Assembly: GCF_900106015.1 (NCBI RefSeq)
Contig: NZ_LT629797.1
Span: 682,001 to 746,000, forward strand
DNA: 64,000 nucleotides
Direction of reading: 5' to 3'
From: Pseudomonas sihuiensis
GTDB lineage: Bacteria > Pseudomonadota > Gammaproteobacteria > Pseudomonadales > Pseudomonadaceae
Under the pieces are notes generated by a model. The model saw only the letters and a list, made by a program, of their open reading frames with translations. It did no database searches and was not told where the DNA came from. Both the position numbers and the translations under genes were made by a program. Below, piece after piece: positions 39,101 to 47,783 of the stretch (its first letter is position 1; every line of letters starts with the position of its first letter).

Positions 39101-42100
39101 CCTTGGCGACAACAGCCTGGCGCTGGATTTCTCTGGCCTACTGATCGCCACCGATCGTGATGGTGATCCGATCGCCGATGGTTTTGCCAGCGGTAGCTTT
39201 GTCATCGACGTCGAGGATGATGTGCCGACCTTGAAACCTGTCGATCCGCAGCAGCCTGCGCTCGGCGGTACGGTGCACGAAGATCTTTTGACCAGCCCGA
39301 ACTCCGGCAACCCGGATGGCGGTACTCAAACGCTGGTAGTCAGCACCGAGGGTGGTGCCGGTACATTGGCTTCGCTGGTCTCTTTTGGCGCGGATGGTCC
39401 CGGTGCTTTCGGGTTGGTCAACAGCGGTGACGCCACTGCGTTGCTTGACGCTCAGGGGCTGACCTCGGGCGGAGAAAGTCTGCTCTATGACGTGGTTGAG
39501 ACCCGCGTCGACGGCAAGCTTGTCAGTACCACCTTGACAGCGGTTTCCGCCGACAGCCTGGGCAACTACTCGGTGTTTACATTGACGGTAAATGCCGATG
39601 GTAGTTTCCACTTCGAACTGCAGGGCCCGATAGACCATCCCGAGCAGAGCGACAACGACAGTGAGCTGTGGTCTTCCGATGGCGTATTCGGTATCGACTT
39701 CACTCAGCTGTTTACCGCCACCGATGGTGACGGTGACCCGCTGCAACTGCCGGAGGGCACCAGCGGCCTGTTCGTCATCAATATTGAAGACGATGTGCCT
39801 GAGCTGGTCGTCAGCGAGCCGGACTACTGCCTGACGCTGACCTATAAAGGCGGCGATGCGGCGATGTTCAATAGCTACGGCTATTACATCAAGAACGCAG
39901 ATGGTACGCCGGCCAGCGGCGAGATCATCTGGAGCAATACACGTTTCCTTGGGGTTGGTACTACCACCACCTTGGAAGGGCTCAATCCCGATAGCGTCGG
40001 CTTTTTCATCATTCCCAATGGCGCCTTCAATGGTGTCAGTAACGGTACCGAGGTCACGTTCCAACTGGTCGATGGACAGTGGCAGGCCTTTGTCGGCGGT
40101 AGCGCACTCAATGGTGCCGGCGGCGCGCAGGTTGTCTTCGACAACCCGGCGCTCAACCCCAATGGCAAATCCCATGTCGAGGACAACGCCGCGCCCGGCA
40201 ACCAGAACTGGGAGGATATCAACAGCGCCAGCGCCAGCGATAACGACTACAACGATGTCAATATCCAGGCCACCTGGACGGTCAAGACGCCTGCACCGGT
40301 AGGCGGTACGGTACATGAGGACAAGCTGACCGATCCCCATCAGGGCAACCCGGATGGTCCTGGCCAGACGTTGGTGATCAGCACTGCGACGGGCGCGGCC
40401 AGTTTGCTCTCGCTGGTTGCCTTCGGTGCCGATGGGCCCGGCGATTTCAGCCTGGTGGAGGAGGGTAGCGCCGCCGAGTTGCTGAACGCCCAGGGGCTGA
40501 CGTCCGGCGGTGAGCCGCTCGACTACAAGGTCACCCAGGAGCTCGATGACGATGGCAATCTGGTCAGCACCACGCTTATTGCGACGGGCACGGCTGCAGG
40601 CGGTTATCCGGTATTCACCCTGGTGGTGGAGGCTAACGGTGACTTCACCTTTAGTCTGCAGGGGCCAATCGACCATCCGCTGAAAAATGGTGACGATAAC
40701 GAGCTCTGGTCGTCGGACGGTGCCTTTGGCATCGACTTCACCCAGTTGCTGGCGATCACCGATGGCGATGGCGACCCGCTGCAGATGCCGCAGGGGGCTG
40801 GCGGCCTGTTCGTGATCAATATCGAGGACGATGTGCCGACCCTGAGTCTAGGGGTCAATAAGCAAGCGTTGGTTCAGCTGGAAGTGGCGCTGGACGAAAC
40901 CCGTGGCAATCATGATCGTTACGCCACCAACGATAACCAGAGCCAGGGCTACGTGAACGACGACAATGGCGCGTTGGCCAAGGTCACCACTGAGCTTGCT
41001 GGCGGCTTGACCTCGCTGTTCACCATCGGTGGGGCAGCCGGGGCTGATGGCGAGGCTTCGCTCAGCGGTACGCTGAGCTTCTCCGGGGTGCCGCCCCAGG
41101 GGCTGACCACCACCTTGTCGGCCACCAATGGCGGTGCCATCCGTCTGTTCGTCGACCCGGCCAACAGCCAGGTGGTCAGAGGTGTCGATGCCACTGGCGA
41201 TACGGTCTTCACCATCGCCATCGTCACTGTCGATGGGCAACCGCAACTGCAGACCACGCTGTTCGAAGCGATCCGTCATCCGGACAACGATCAGCGCTTT
41301 GACGAGGCGGTCGATCTGTTGATCAAACACCAGGGCTCGTTGCAGCTGCAGTATCAGGTTACCCGTGTCGACGGTGATGGTGACGCGGTGACCCGTACCG
41401 CGAAGGTCGAGCTTGCTGGCGGCAATTCGTCCTACTTCTCCTTCCAGGACGACGGCCCGAAAATCATCAAGTTCGAGCTGGGTCACAGCGTCAAGCTATA
41501 CGTCGACGAATCCGTTGGCAAAGGTGGTTCCAGCCAGAACGAACCCGGCCAGGCGGCGCCGAATGACGAGCAGGGCCACGGCAATGTGCTGGGTTACGCC
41601 CGGATCAATGGCGAGAAGCTGTTCAAGCTGATCGCCGATGGTGGTTCGGATGGCCTGGACAGTGGCCGTACCCGCTTCTCCCTGACCCTTGCCAGCAATG
41701 GCGTGGACTCCGGGCTGAATGCCACGGCCGGTGGCGACATCCTGCTGTACAAGGAGGCCGATGGCAGCATCCTGGGTAAAGCCAACGGCGTTACGGTGTT
41801 CAAGATCAGCGTCAATGCCGCTGACGGTAGCGTGACCCTGGTGCAGTACAAGGCCATCGTCCACGACGATACCAGCAGCCATGACGAGCTGGCGCTGCTC
41901 AAGGATGGCGTGCTGAAACTGAACGTGACGGTCTACGACAAGGACGGCGACCCGCAGAGCGCCAGCCTGGATCTGGGCAAGGTGGTCGGCTTCGAGGACG
42001 ACGGCCCGAAAATCACCAAGTTCGAGCTGCAGCACGGCACCAAGCTGTACGTCGACGAATCGGTGGGCAGCACAGGTTCCAGCCAGAACGAGAATGGCTA

Positions 42101-45100
42101 TGTCGCGCCGAACGATGAGCAAGGCCATGGTGATGTGCTCGGCTATGCCAGCATCGACGGCAAGGATCTGTTCAAGCTCACGGTGGATGCCGGTTCGGAT
42201 GGCCAAGACACGTCGCGTACCCGTTTCGAGTTGAATCTGAGCCAGGACGGCGTCGACTCTGGGCTGGATGCTACAGCCGGCGGTGATATTCGCCTGTACA
42301 AGGATGCCGACGGCAACGTGCTGGGTGTGGCCAACGGCGTCACGGTATTCAAGGTCAGCGTCAATGCCGGCAGTGGCAATGTGACCCTCGTGCAATACGA
42401 GGCCATCGCCCATGGCAATACCAGCAATCATGACGAGCTGGCGTTGATTCGCGCCGGTGTGCTGAAGCTCGGCGTGACCGTCTATGACAAGGATGGCGAC
42501 TCTCACAGTGCCAGTCTGGATCTGGGCAAGGTAGTCGGCTTCGAGGACGATGGTCCCTCCGCAGGCATCACCAATGCCGCCTACGCGCTGGACGATGAAG
42601 GCCTGCCCAATGGCATCAATGGTGGTGAGGGCGACGTGACAGGGGCGAACACCACGGTCTCCGGCACGCTGGTATTCGACGCCGGCTCCGATGGTCTGCG
42701 TGGCATCTCCCTGTCCGGGCCGAGCGTATTGGGCACCGAGAACGTCACCTCGACCTGGAACGCCGACAGCAAAACGCTGACCATCAGCAGTGCCGCGCGC
42801 GGCACGCTGGTGACCGTGGTGTTGACCGATCCGGCGCTCGGCAAGTACGAGCTGGAGTTGCATCAACCCCTGATGCATCCGGCTGGCCAGGACGAAAACG
42901 ACATCAAACTGCAGATCGGCTACACCGTGACCGACGGTGATGGTGATACCGCCGTGGGCAAGCTGGTGGTCACCGTCGACGATGACACCCCGACCATCCA
43001 GGCCATGCAGCCGGGCTTCGAGTCGCAGGCCACCTTCCTCGGCAGCGATGCCGGCTATCACAACAGCTACGGTTATTACTCGCGAGATGCCGAGGGCAAT
43101 CCATCGGTGGGCAAGGTGATCTGGGCTGATGTGAAGGCGCAGGCGACAGGAGTCACCTTCGATCTGGATGGGCTCGACCCGAGTGAGGTTGGTTTCTTCA
43201 TCATCCCCAATGGCGCCGCCAATGTTGGTTTGAGCAATGGCGCCGAGCTGACCTTCCAGCAGGACGCTGATGGTAACTGGCAGGCCTTGCTGGGTGGGGT
43301 GCCACTGACCGGTGCTGGCGGTGCCAACGTGCTGTTCGACCGTGCCGAGTTCAACCCGGGCGGCTCGCACCTGCAGGATAACGCCGAACCGGGCAACCAG
43401 AACTGGGAGGACCTCACTGACGCTCCCGACTACGACTACAACGACGTCAACACCAACGTTACCTGGGGCATGCCGCTGCAGGTGGACGAGACTTATCTGG
43501 GTACGCCGGATGCGACGGTCAGCCGTAACTTCAGCTCGGCCTTCAACGCCGAGTATGGTGCCGACGGCCCTGGTTCGCTGGCCTACGCGCTGGTGATCAA
43601 ATCGCCGGATTCCGGGCTGGTCGATACCGAGAGCGATGAAGCGGTCAAGCTGGTGTTCAACGGCTCGGTGCTCGAAGGTCGCACCGAAACCGGTAACGAG
43701 CTGGTCTTCACCCTGAGCGTCGACGCCGCAGGACTGGTGACCCTGACGCAACTGAGGGCCGTGGTTCATCCCACTGCCCAGCCTGATGAACTGCATCTGC
43801 TGGGCAGTGACAAGATCGGACTGCAGGCCACCATTACCGATGCCGACGGTGATCAGGCCTCGGCCAGCATCGACCTGGGCCAGGTGCTGGGCTTCCGTGA
43901 TGACGCACCCATGGCGGTCAATGATGAAATTGCCGGTGAGGTCTCACGTACGGCAGTCGATCAGGTTGTCGGCAACATCAACGACCTCACCGGTAACGAC
44001 AGCTTTGGCAACGATGGCAGGGCTAGCGTCTCGCCGGTGCAGATCATCGGCCAGGGCAGCCAGGGCGGTACGCTGGTCATCGATACCAGCGGCAATCTGG
44101 TCTACAGCGCTGGCAGTGGGGCCAGCGCCGGTACGGAGGTGTTCACCTATCAGATCACCGACGGCGATGGCGACGTTTCCACGGCCACTGTGACCCTCTC
44201 GCTCGGTGGCAACGACCCGGTCGGTGGTCAGGCTTCCGGCAGCGTCGACGAGGATGGCTTGACCCATGGGCTGGCCGGAGGCCCCAACGACCTGGCTGGC
44301 GAAGCCACCACGGCCAGTGGGGCGCTCGGTTATCAGGTGGACAGCTTCGGTGGTTTCGCCTGGGATGCCAGTGGTCTTGGCAGCCTGTCTTCAGGCGGTT
44401 CGGCGCTCAACTATCAGCTCAGTGCAGATGGCAAGACGCTGAGTGCGTTCGATGCCGGTGGCAATCCGGTCTTCACCCTTAGCCTGACCAACTCGGAGAC
44501 CGGGCAATACAGCTTCAAGCTGTTCAAGCCGCTCGATCATCCGGCGCCGGACGTCGATGGTACGGCAGACGAGAACGACCTGAACCTGGCCTTCTCCTAC
44601 AAGGTCTGGGACTCCTCTGCGCCTTCGGCTCCGGCCACGGGTAGCCTGACGATCACGGTGGATGACGACTCGCCGGCCACGCCCGACGACATCGCCAAGT
44701 CTGCCAGCGAGCCGCAAGGCATCCAGACCAACCTGATGGTAGTGCTGGATCTGTCCGGCAGCATGGACGAAGCGCCGTCGGGTGTCAGCGGGTTCAGCAG
44801 CAAGCTGGCGCTGGCCAAGGATGCCGTGCAGCGTCTGATCGACAGCTACGACAACCTCGGTGACGTGATGGTGCGCATCGTGACCTTCGCCAACAGCGCG
44901 AGTGCTGTGGGCAATGTCTGGATGAGCGCCGTCGATGCCAAGGCCTGGCTCACCGACCTGGCCAACAACGCCGGCAACGGTTCGACCAACTATGACGATG
45001 CGCTGATCAAGGCGATGAATGCCTACGATTCGTCCGGCAAGCTCACCGGCGCAGGGGTACAGAACGTTTCCTACTTCCTCTCCGACGGCCAGCCGACGCT

Positions 45101-47198
45101 GTCCAACGCCAACCCAGGTAGTAACAACAGTGGCAGCCAGTACAACCCGGAACTGGGCGATGGCATCGGCGCCAGCGAGGAGGCGGACTGGATCGCCTTC
45201 CTCACGGCCAAGGACATCAAGTCCTATGCGCTGGGTATGGGGCTGGGCAGCGACCTCGACAAGACCCTGCTCAACCCCATCGCCTATGACGGCCAGACGG
45301 GCGTCAACACCGATGGCATCCTGGTCTCCAACCTCAACCAGCTCAACGACACTCTGCAGGGTACGGTGACGGGTACGGTGATCTCCGGCAACCTGATCAG
45401 CGAAGGCAGCAATGGTTTCGGTGCCGATGGCCCGGGTCTGCAGCCGATTGCTGCGATCACCCACAACGGTGTCACGTATACCAGCGAGTCGGCTGCCTAC
45501 GATCCCGCGAGCCATACGCTGACCTTCACCACCGCGGGTGGCGGCTCGTTCAGTGTCAACCTGGTCACCGGGGCTTACACCTACAACTTCAACGACGATG
45601 TCGCCGAGGATGTGACGGATACCATCCGCTACACCCTGATCGATCGCGATGGCGATGCGGTGTCTGCCGACCTGAAGCTGACCATCACCGACAGCAGCGA
45701 GGTCTATGCCTACGACAACTACAACCAGGCCATCGTCGGGCAGAAATGGGTCACGCCCGACCCGGTAACCAAGGTGCTGGCGGACTTTTCCAGTACCAGC
45801 AATCAGGCCTCGTCCGGGCCCAACTACAACCCCTGGATATTCGATACCACCGACAACGGCAACGTGAGTGGCAATGAAACCACGGTGATCACGCAGGCCG
45901 ATGTCATGGCCGTGGCAGGCAGCAAATGGGGCGTTACCGCTGTCAATTCCTCTAATGGCGTCAGCGTGCAGGGTAATGCCTTGCAGCTCGTCGACAGTGA
46001 TCGTAGCGCCGGTGTCAGCACCAAGGCTGCAACACCGACCTTCGAGGTGGCCGAGGGCAACACGGCCAAGGTCTCCTTCGACTTGGGCAGCATCAGCAAC
46101 TTCAGCAGCAGCGGCTCGGGAGACCAGTTCACCTGGACGTTGTACAAGCAGAACGGCAGTGCCTGGACGCTGGTGCAGAGCGGCACCCATGCATCCAGTA
46201 ACTCGACTACCGTCACCAGCAACAGCGTGGGCGAGGGTACTTATCGTCTCTACTTCGAGGTCAATGATCGCACCAACAACAGCAGCAGCTTCCGTGTCCG
46301 GGTGGACAACATCACCCTGATCACCGTTGCAGCCGCGATGCTGGTCGACACTGCCACGGCGGTGGCGGGCAACGTGCTGACCGATGCCAACAACTACCTC
46401 TACAGCGACCATCCATGGGGTGCGGTGGATAGCAAGGGTAGCGAGGGGGCGACGCTCAGCGTGCTGGATAACGGCAGCTTCGTGGCCGTGAGCACCTCGA
46501 AGACCATCGACGGGCAGTGGGGCAGCTTGCTGTTGCACAGCGACGGTTTCTACACCTACACACCGGATCCCGACTACGCCAACCTGGGCAAGGAAGATGT
46601 CTTCACCTACCAGTTGACCCAGCCTGATGGCGACGTCAGCACGGCGCGTCTGGTGGTCGGTATCGGCTCCAGCGTTGCAGTGCAGCCCAATGTGGTGATG
46701 GGCCATGAGGCGCTCAACGACACCTTGCTGGGCAGCGAAGGCAGTGATGTGCTGCTGGGTTTGGGTGGCAACGATACGCTGCATGGGCTGGGTGGCAATG
46801 ATCGTCTGGAGGGCGGTGATGGTAATGACACCCTGATCGGCGGCAAGGGCAACGACATCCTCATTGGCGGTGCAGGCAACGACACCTTCGTGTGGAACGC
46901 CGATGATCGTGGCGGCAACTACCACGATATCGTCAAGGACTTCGGCAATGGCGCGGACAAGCTGGATCTGTCGCAGCTTTTGGTGGGTGTCAGCGATCCA
47001 GCCAGTGCTGATGTGTTGACCCAATACCTGAGCTTCGACTTCGTCAGCGATCCGGGTAGTACGGTGATCAACATCGCCAGCGCCGGAGGTGGCGCGCCGG
47101 TGGATCAGACCATCACTCTGGAGAACACCATCCTTTCCGGTGGCAACACTGCAGATATCATCCAGGGCATGCTGGACCAGAATCAGCTGGTCGCCTGA
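36120..47198 (+). CDS. lapA: LapA-type giant biofilm adhesin with retention module
   Basis: 3,692 residues from the ATG at 36120 (after GAGGATGGAATC). The N-terminal retention module (1 to about 90, MATLIGVVSQVVGEVFAVAS) plugs the outer-membrane channel; the LapG site TAAG is at 118-121, followed by a Gly-rich linker. Next come five VHEDxL-type T1SS-143 repeats (about 346-514, 679-857, 870-1037, 1049-1226, 1395-1573), three DUF4114 domains (about 524-672, 1237-1387, 2304-2451), two exact-length 183-residue tandem repeats (1778-2143), and a von Willebrand A domain (about 2870-3084) with MIDAS DLSGSMD. A Ser/Asn-rich beta module (about 3210-3400), RTX nonapeptides (about 3537-3591) and a type I secretion C-terminus finish it. 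It anchors cells to surfaces until LapG releases it. Confidence 0.93.
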   Translation: MATLIGVVSQVVGEVFAVASDGSRRPISEGDRVYAGEQLVTGASGAVAIAMTNGQQLTLGRDSSMTLDAQMLAYRGESQPPVAETPPATPSDADLTDVERLQAAIEAGVDPTLEGEATAAGPGAGAGGAGGVGGGHSFVLLDEVGGALDPVIGFPTEGLPGGPEFPEGEPIAADDAVPAVDGIPTGGTASNAVDEDGLPDGIVGGVNDLDGEATLVTGVLGYSFGPDGPGTFTWSTAGLADLGISSGGVPLTYQVSADGLLLTAFAGESVVFEVLVTDLLTGAYQFELFAPLDHAAPPLGESDENDILYLFNYTITDGNGTPASGSLSILIDDDSPELVEGERPVVGGLVHEDALTDIGNAEPGNLPAQTHQLIGDPGALDALVNFGADGRGGFQLSTDPEALSDLQALALTSGKEPLVYSVEVSDDGSTSTLIATAGGVPVFTLVVTSDGGYVFTLSGPIDHPRKDGDDSELLGDKDLALDFSKLLIATDYDGDAVPGGFNPGSFVIDVEDDVPVLVEDGVKHCLTITYQGGDASYLNSYGYYIKGPDGEPISGQIIWGDTSGLAEGDSITLHGLDPSQVGFFIIPNGGLNGAASNTEVTFQIVDGQWKAFIGDTPIDGAGGAHVLFSDPTLNPGGKSHVDDNTAPGNQNWEDVNDGNSDNDYNDVNIQVAWTTKAPVGGTVHEDQLETPYPGNPEAGQRLVISTEGGAGSLMALVSFGADGPGVFGLVSSDTVAEVLGAQGLTSGGQPLLYSITTTTDLDGNLLSTTLTATAAAEVGGYSVFTLVINADGSFSFELQGPIDHPRDDGDDNELWSSEGGIGLDFTQLFTATDGDGDPLQLPEGAKGLFVINIQDDVPLPAQPNPQQPVVGGLVHEDALGTGNAEPGSEPEQTLTVEGGIGTLDVLVNFGADGRGGFHLSQEPSALSGLQALGLSSGGVALFYVVSTDGTTLTATAGNGGSEVFSLVVNSDGSYLFTLKGALDHEEEDGVDSETLGDNSLALDFSGLLIATDRDGDPIADGFASGSFVIDVEDDVPTLKPVDPQQPALGGTVHEDLLTSPNSGNPDGGTQTLVVSTEGGAGTLASLVSFGADGPGAFGLVNSGDATALLDAQGLTSGGESLLYDVVETRVDGKLVSTTLTAVSADSLGNYSVFTLTVNADGSFHFELQGPIDHPEQSDNDSELWSSDGVFGIDFTQLFTATDGDGDPLQLPEGTSGLFVINIEDDVPELVVSEPDYCLTLTYKGGDAAMFNSYGYYIKNADGTPASGEIIWSNTRFLGVGTTTTLEGLNPDSVGFFIIPNGAFNGVSNGTEVTFQLVDGQWQAFVGGSALNGAGGAQVVFDNPALNPNGKSHVEDNAAPGNQNWEDINSASASDNDYNDVNIQATWTVKTPAPVGGTVHEDKLTDPHQGNPDGPGQTLVISTATGAASLLSLVAFGADGPGDFSLVEEGSAAELLNAQGLTSGGEPLDYKVTQELDDDGNLVSTTLIATGTAAGGYPVFTLVVEANGDFTFSLQGPIDHPLKNGDDNELWSSDGAFGIDFTQLLAITDGDGDPLQMPQGAGGLFVINIEDDVPTLSLGVNKQALVQLEVALDETRGNHDRYATNDNQSQGYVNDDNGALAKVTTELAGGLTSLFTIGGAAGADGEASLSGTLSFSGVPPQGLTTTLSATNGGAIRLFVDPANSQVVRGVDATGDTVFTIAIVTVDGQPQLQTTLFEAIRHPDNDQRFDEAVDLLIKHQGSLQLQYQVTRVDGDGDAVTRTAKVELAGGNSSYFSFQDDGPKIIKFELGHSVKLYVDESVGKGGSSQNEPGQAAPNDEQGHGNVLGYARINGEKLFKLIADGGSDGLDSGRTRFSLTLASNGVDSGLNATAGGDILLYKEADGSILGKANGVTVFKISVNAADGSVTLVQYKAIVHDDTSSHDELALLKDGVLKLNVTVYDKDGDPQSASLDLGKVVGFEDDGPKITKFELQHGTKLYVDESVGSTGSSQNENGYVAPNDEQGHGDVLGYASIDGKDLFKLTVDAGSDGQDTSRTRFELNLSQDGVDSGLDATAGGDIRLYKDADGNVLGVANGVTVFKVSVNAGSGNVTLVQYEAIAHGNTSNHDELALIRAGVLKLGVTVYDKDGDSHSASLDLGKVVGFEDDGPSAGITNAAYALDDEGLPNGINGGEGDVTGANTTVSGTLVFDAGSDGLRGISLSGPSVLGTENVTSTWNADSKTLTISSAARGTLVTVVLTDPALGKYELELHQPLMHPAGQDENDIKLQIGYTVTDGDGDTAVGKLVVTVDDDTPTIQAMQPGFESQATFLGSDAGYHNSYGYYSRDAEGNPSVGKVIWADVKAQATGVTFDLDGLDPSEVGFFIIPNGAANVGLSNGAELTFQQDADGNWQALLGGVPLTGAGGANVLFDRAEFNPGGSHLQDNAEPGNQNWEDLTDAPDYDYNDVNTNVTWGMPLQVDETYLGTPDATVSRNFSSAFNAEYGADGPGSLAYALVIKSPDSGLVDTESDEAVKLVFNGSVLEGRTETGNELVFTLSVDAAGLVTLTQLRAVVHPTAQPDELHLLGSDKIGLQATITDADGDQASASIDLGQVLGFRDDAPMAVNDEIAGEVSRTAVDQVVGNINDLTGNDSFGNDGRASVSPVQIIGQGSQGGTLVIDTSGNLVYSAGSGASAGTEVFTYQITDGDGDVSTATVTLSLGGNDPVGGQASGSVDEDGLTHGLAGGPNDLAGEATTASGALGYQVDSFGGFAWDASGLGSLSSGGSALNYQLSADGKTLSAFDAGGNPVFTLSLTNSETGQYSFKLFKPLDHPAPDVDGTADENDLNLAFSYKVWDSSAPSAPATGSLTITVDDDSPATPDDIAKSASEPQGIQTNLMVVLDLSGSMDEAPSGVSGFSSKLALAKDAVQRLIDSYDNLGDVMVRIVTFANSASAVGNVWMSAVDAKAWLTDLANNAGNGSTNYDDALIKAMNAYDSSGKLTGAGVQNVSYFLSDGQPTLSNANPGSNNSGSQYNPELGDGIGASEEADWIAFLTAKDIKSYALGMGLGSDLDKTLLNPIAYDGQTGVNTDGILVSNLNQLNDTLQGTVTGTVISGNLISEGSNGFGADGPGLQPIAAITHNGVTYTSESAAYDPASHTLTFTTAGGGSFSVNLVTGAYTYNFNDDVAEDVTDTIRYTLIDRDGDAVSADLKLTITDSSEVYAYDNYNQAIVGQKWVTPDPVTKVLADFSSTSNQASSGPNYNPWIFDTTDNGNVSGNETTVITQADVMAVAGSKWGVTAVNSSNGVSVQGNALQLVDSDRSAGVSTKAATPTFEVAEGNTAKVSFDLGSISNFSSSGSGDQFTWTLYKQNGSAWTLVQSGTHASSNSTTVTSNSVGEGTYRLYFEVNDRTNNSSSFRVRVDNITLITVAAAMLVDTATAVAGNVLTDANNYLYSDHPWGAVDSKGSEGATLSVLDNGSFVAVSTSKTIDGQWGSLLLHSDGFYTYTPDPDYANLGKEDVFTYQLTQPDGDVSTARLVVGIGSSVAVQPNVVMGHEALNDTLLGSEGSDVLLGLGGNDTLHGLGGNDRLEGGDGNDTLIGGKGNDILIGGAGNDTFVWNADDRGGNYHDIVKDFGNGADKLDLSQLLVGVSDPASADVLTQYLSFDFVSDPGSTVINIASAGGGAPVDQTITLENTILSGGNTADIIQGMLDQNQLVA
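41451..42548 (+). repeat. Tandem 549-bp coding repeat within lapA
   Basis: Two adjacent units, 41451-41999 and 42000-42548, each encode 183 residues starting DDGPKI and holding KLYVDESVG, GYVAPNDEQGHG-like and TVFKxSVNA stretches. They have identical length and very similar protein sequence. Confidence 0.9.
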
Positions 47199-47207
47199 GG
47201 TGTGAGG

Positions 47208-47236
47208 GAGGCCGTCAGCGCTGCGCTGGCGGCCTC
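47208..47236 (+). terminator. Stem-loop directly after lapA
   Basis: GAGGCCGTCAGC and GCTGGCGGCCTC pair (one G-T) around a 5-base loop, 9 bases past the stop codon. No T-tract follows; the canonical terminator is further on. Confidence 0.5.
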
Positions 47237-47292
47237 TCAAGAAAAGGGAAATGCTTATCAGAGTTTCCTTAGTTGGAGCACTCAACTAGAGT

Positions 47293-47328
47293 AAGCCCGC
47301 TACCCGTTCCGAGTAGCGGGCTTTTTTA
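47293..47328 (+). terminator. Rho-independent terminator of lapA
   Basis: AAGCCCGCTAC and GTAGCGGGCTT form an 11-bp stem with a 9-base loop, followed by a T-tract, 95 bases after lapA. Confidence 0.9.
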
Positions 47329-47349
47329 TGGCGTTTGCTGGAGGCAGCG

Positions 47350-47691
47350 ATGGTTTACGTACAGCGCGACGCGGCCGGGCGTTTGTTGCGAGTCGAACAT
47401 GAGCCCTTTGAGGGTATGACGGAAAACCTGGCTGTCGAGAGCGAGGAGCTACACAGCTGGCTTGAGGCCAAGGAAGAGGTCAAGGCGCGCCTGGACAGCC
47501 TGAAACAGTCTGACCTGGAGCTCGTGCGCGTGCTGGAAGACGTGGTCAGCGTGCTGGTCGAACGAGGCGTTATTCGTTACACCGACCTGCCCGAGGCCGC
47601 ACGCCAGAAGCTCGATCAGCGTGCCATCGCCCGTGCCGAAATCGAGGGGCTCAGCGGCCTGCTTGGCGACGACGAGCACAATCTGGTTTAG
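47350..47691 (+). CDS. Uncharacterised 113-residue helical protein
   Basis: ATG at 47350 with GGAGG 6 bases upstream. The protein is acidic and largely helical (EELHSWLEAKEEVKARLDSL, ELVRVLEDVVSVLVERGVI), with a C-terminal stretch resembling a small helical bundle. No signal peptide or membrane segment. I do not recognise a characterised family. It begins 22 bases after the lapA terminator and is convergent with lapD, so any Lap-system role is only positional. Confidence 0.75.
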   Translation: MVYVQRDAAGRLLRVEHEPFEGMTENLAVESEELHSWLEAKEEVKARLDSLKQSDLELVRVLEDVVSVLVERGVIRYTDLPEAARQKLDQRAIARAEIEGLSGLLGDDEHNLV

Positions 47692-47703
47692 AACCCCGCC
47701 TTT

Positions 47704-47782
47704 GTAGGAGCCGCGCCCCGCGGCGAAGCGGCCGGTGCGACACCCGTAATCTTCAGAAATTACCCCCGGCGGGGCTCCTGCA
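47704..47782. repeat. GTAGGAGC-type inverted repeat pair
   Basis: GTAGGAGCCGCGCCCCGCGG faces CCCCGGCGGGGCTCCTGC, filling the gap between the 113-residue gene and the end of lapD. Confidence 0.75.
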
Positions 47783-47783
47783 G

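Noticed and set aside
41496..47285. Long minus-strand open frames opposite lapA
   Set aside because: They mirror the repeat structure of the adhesin gene, have no domain or start signal, and the plus strand is clearly coding.
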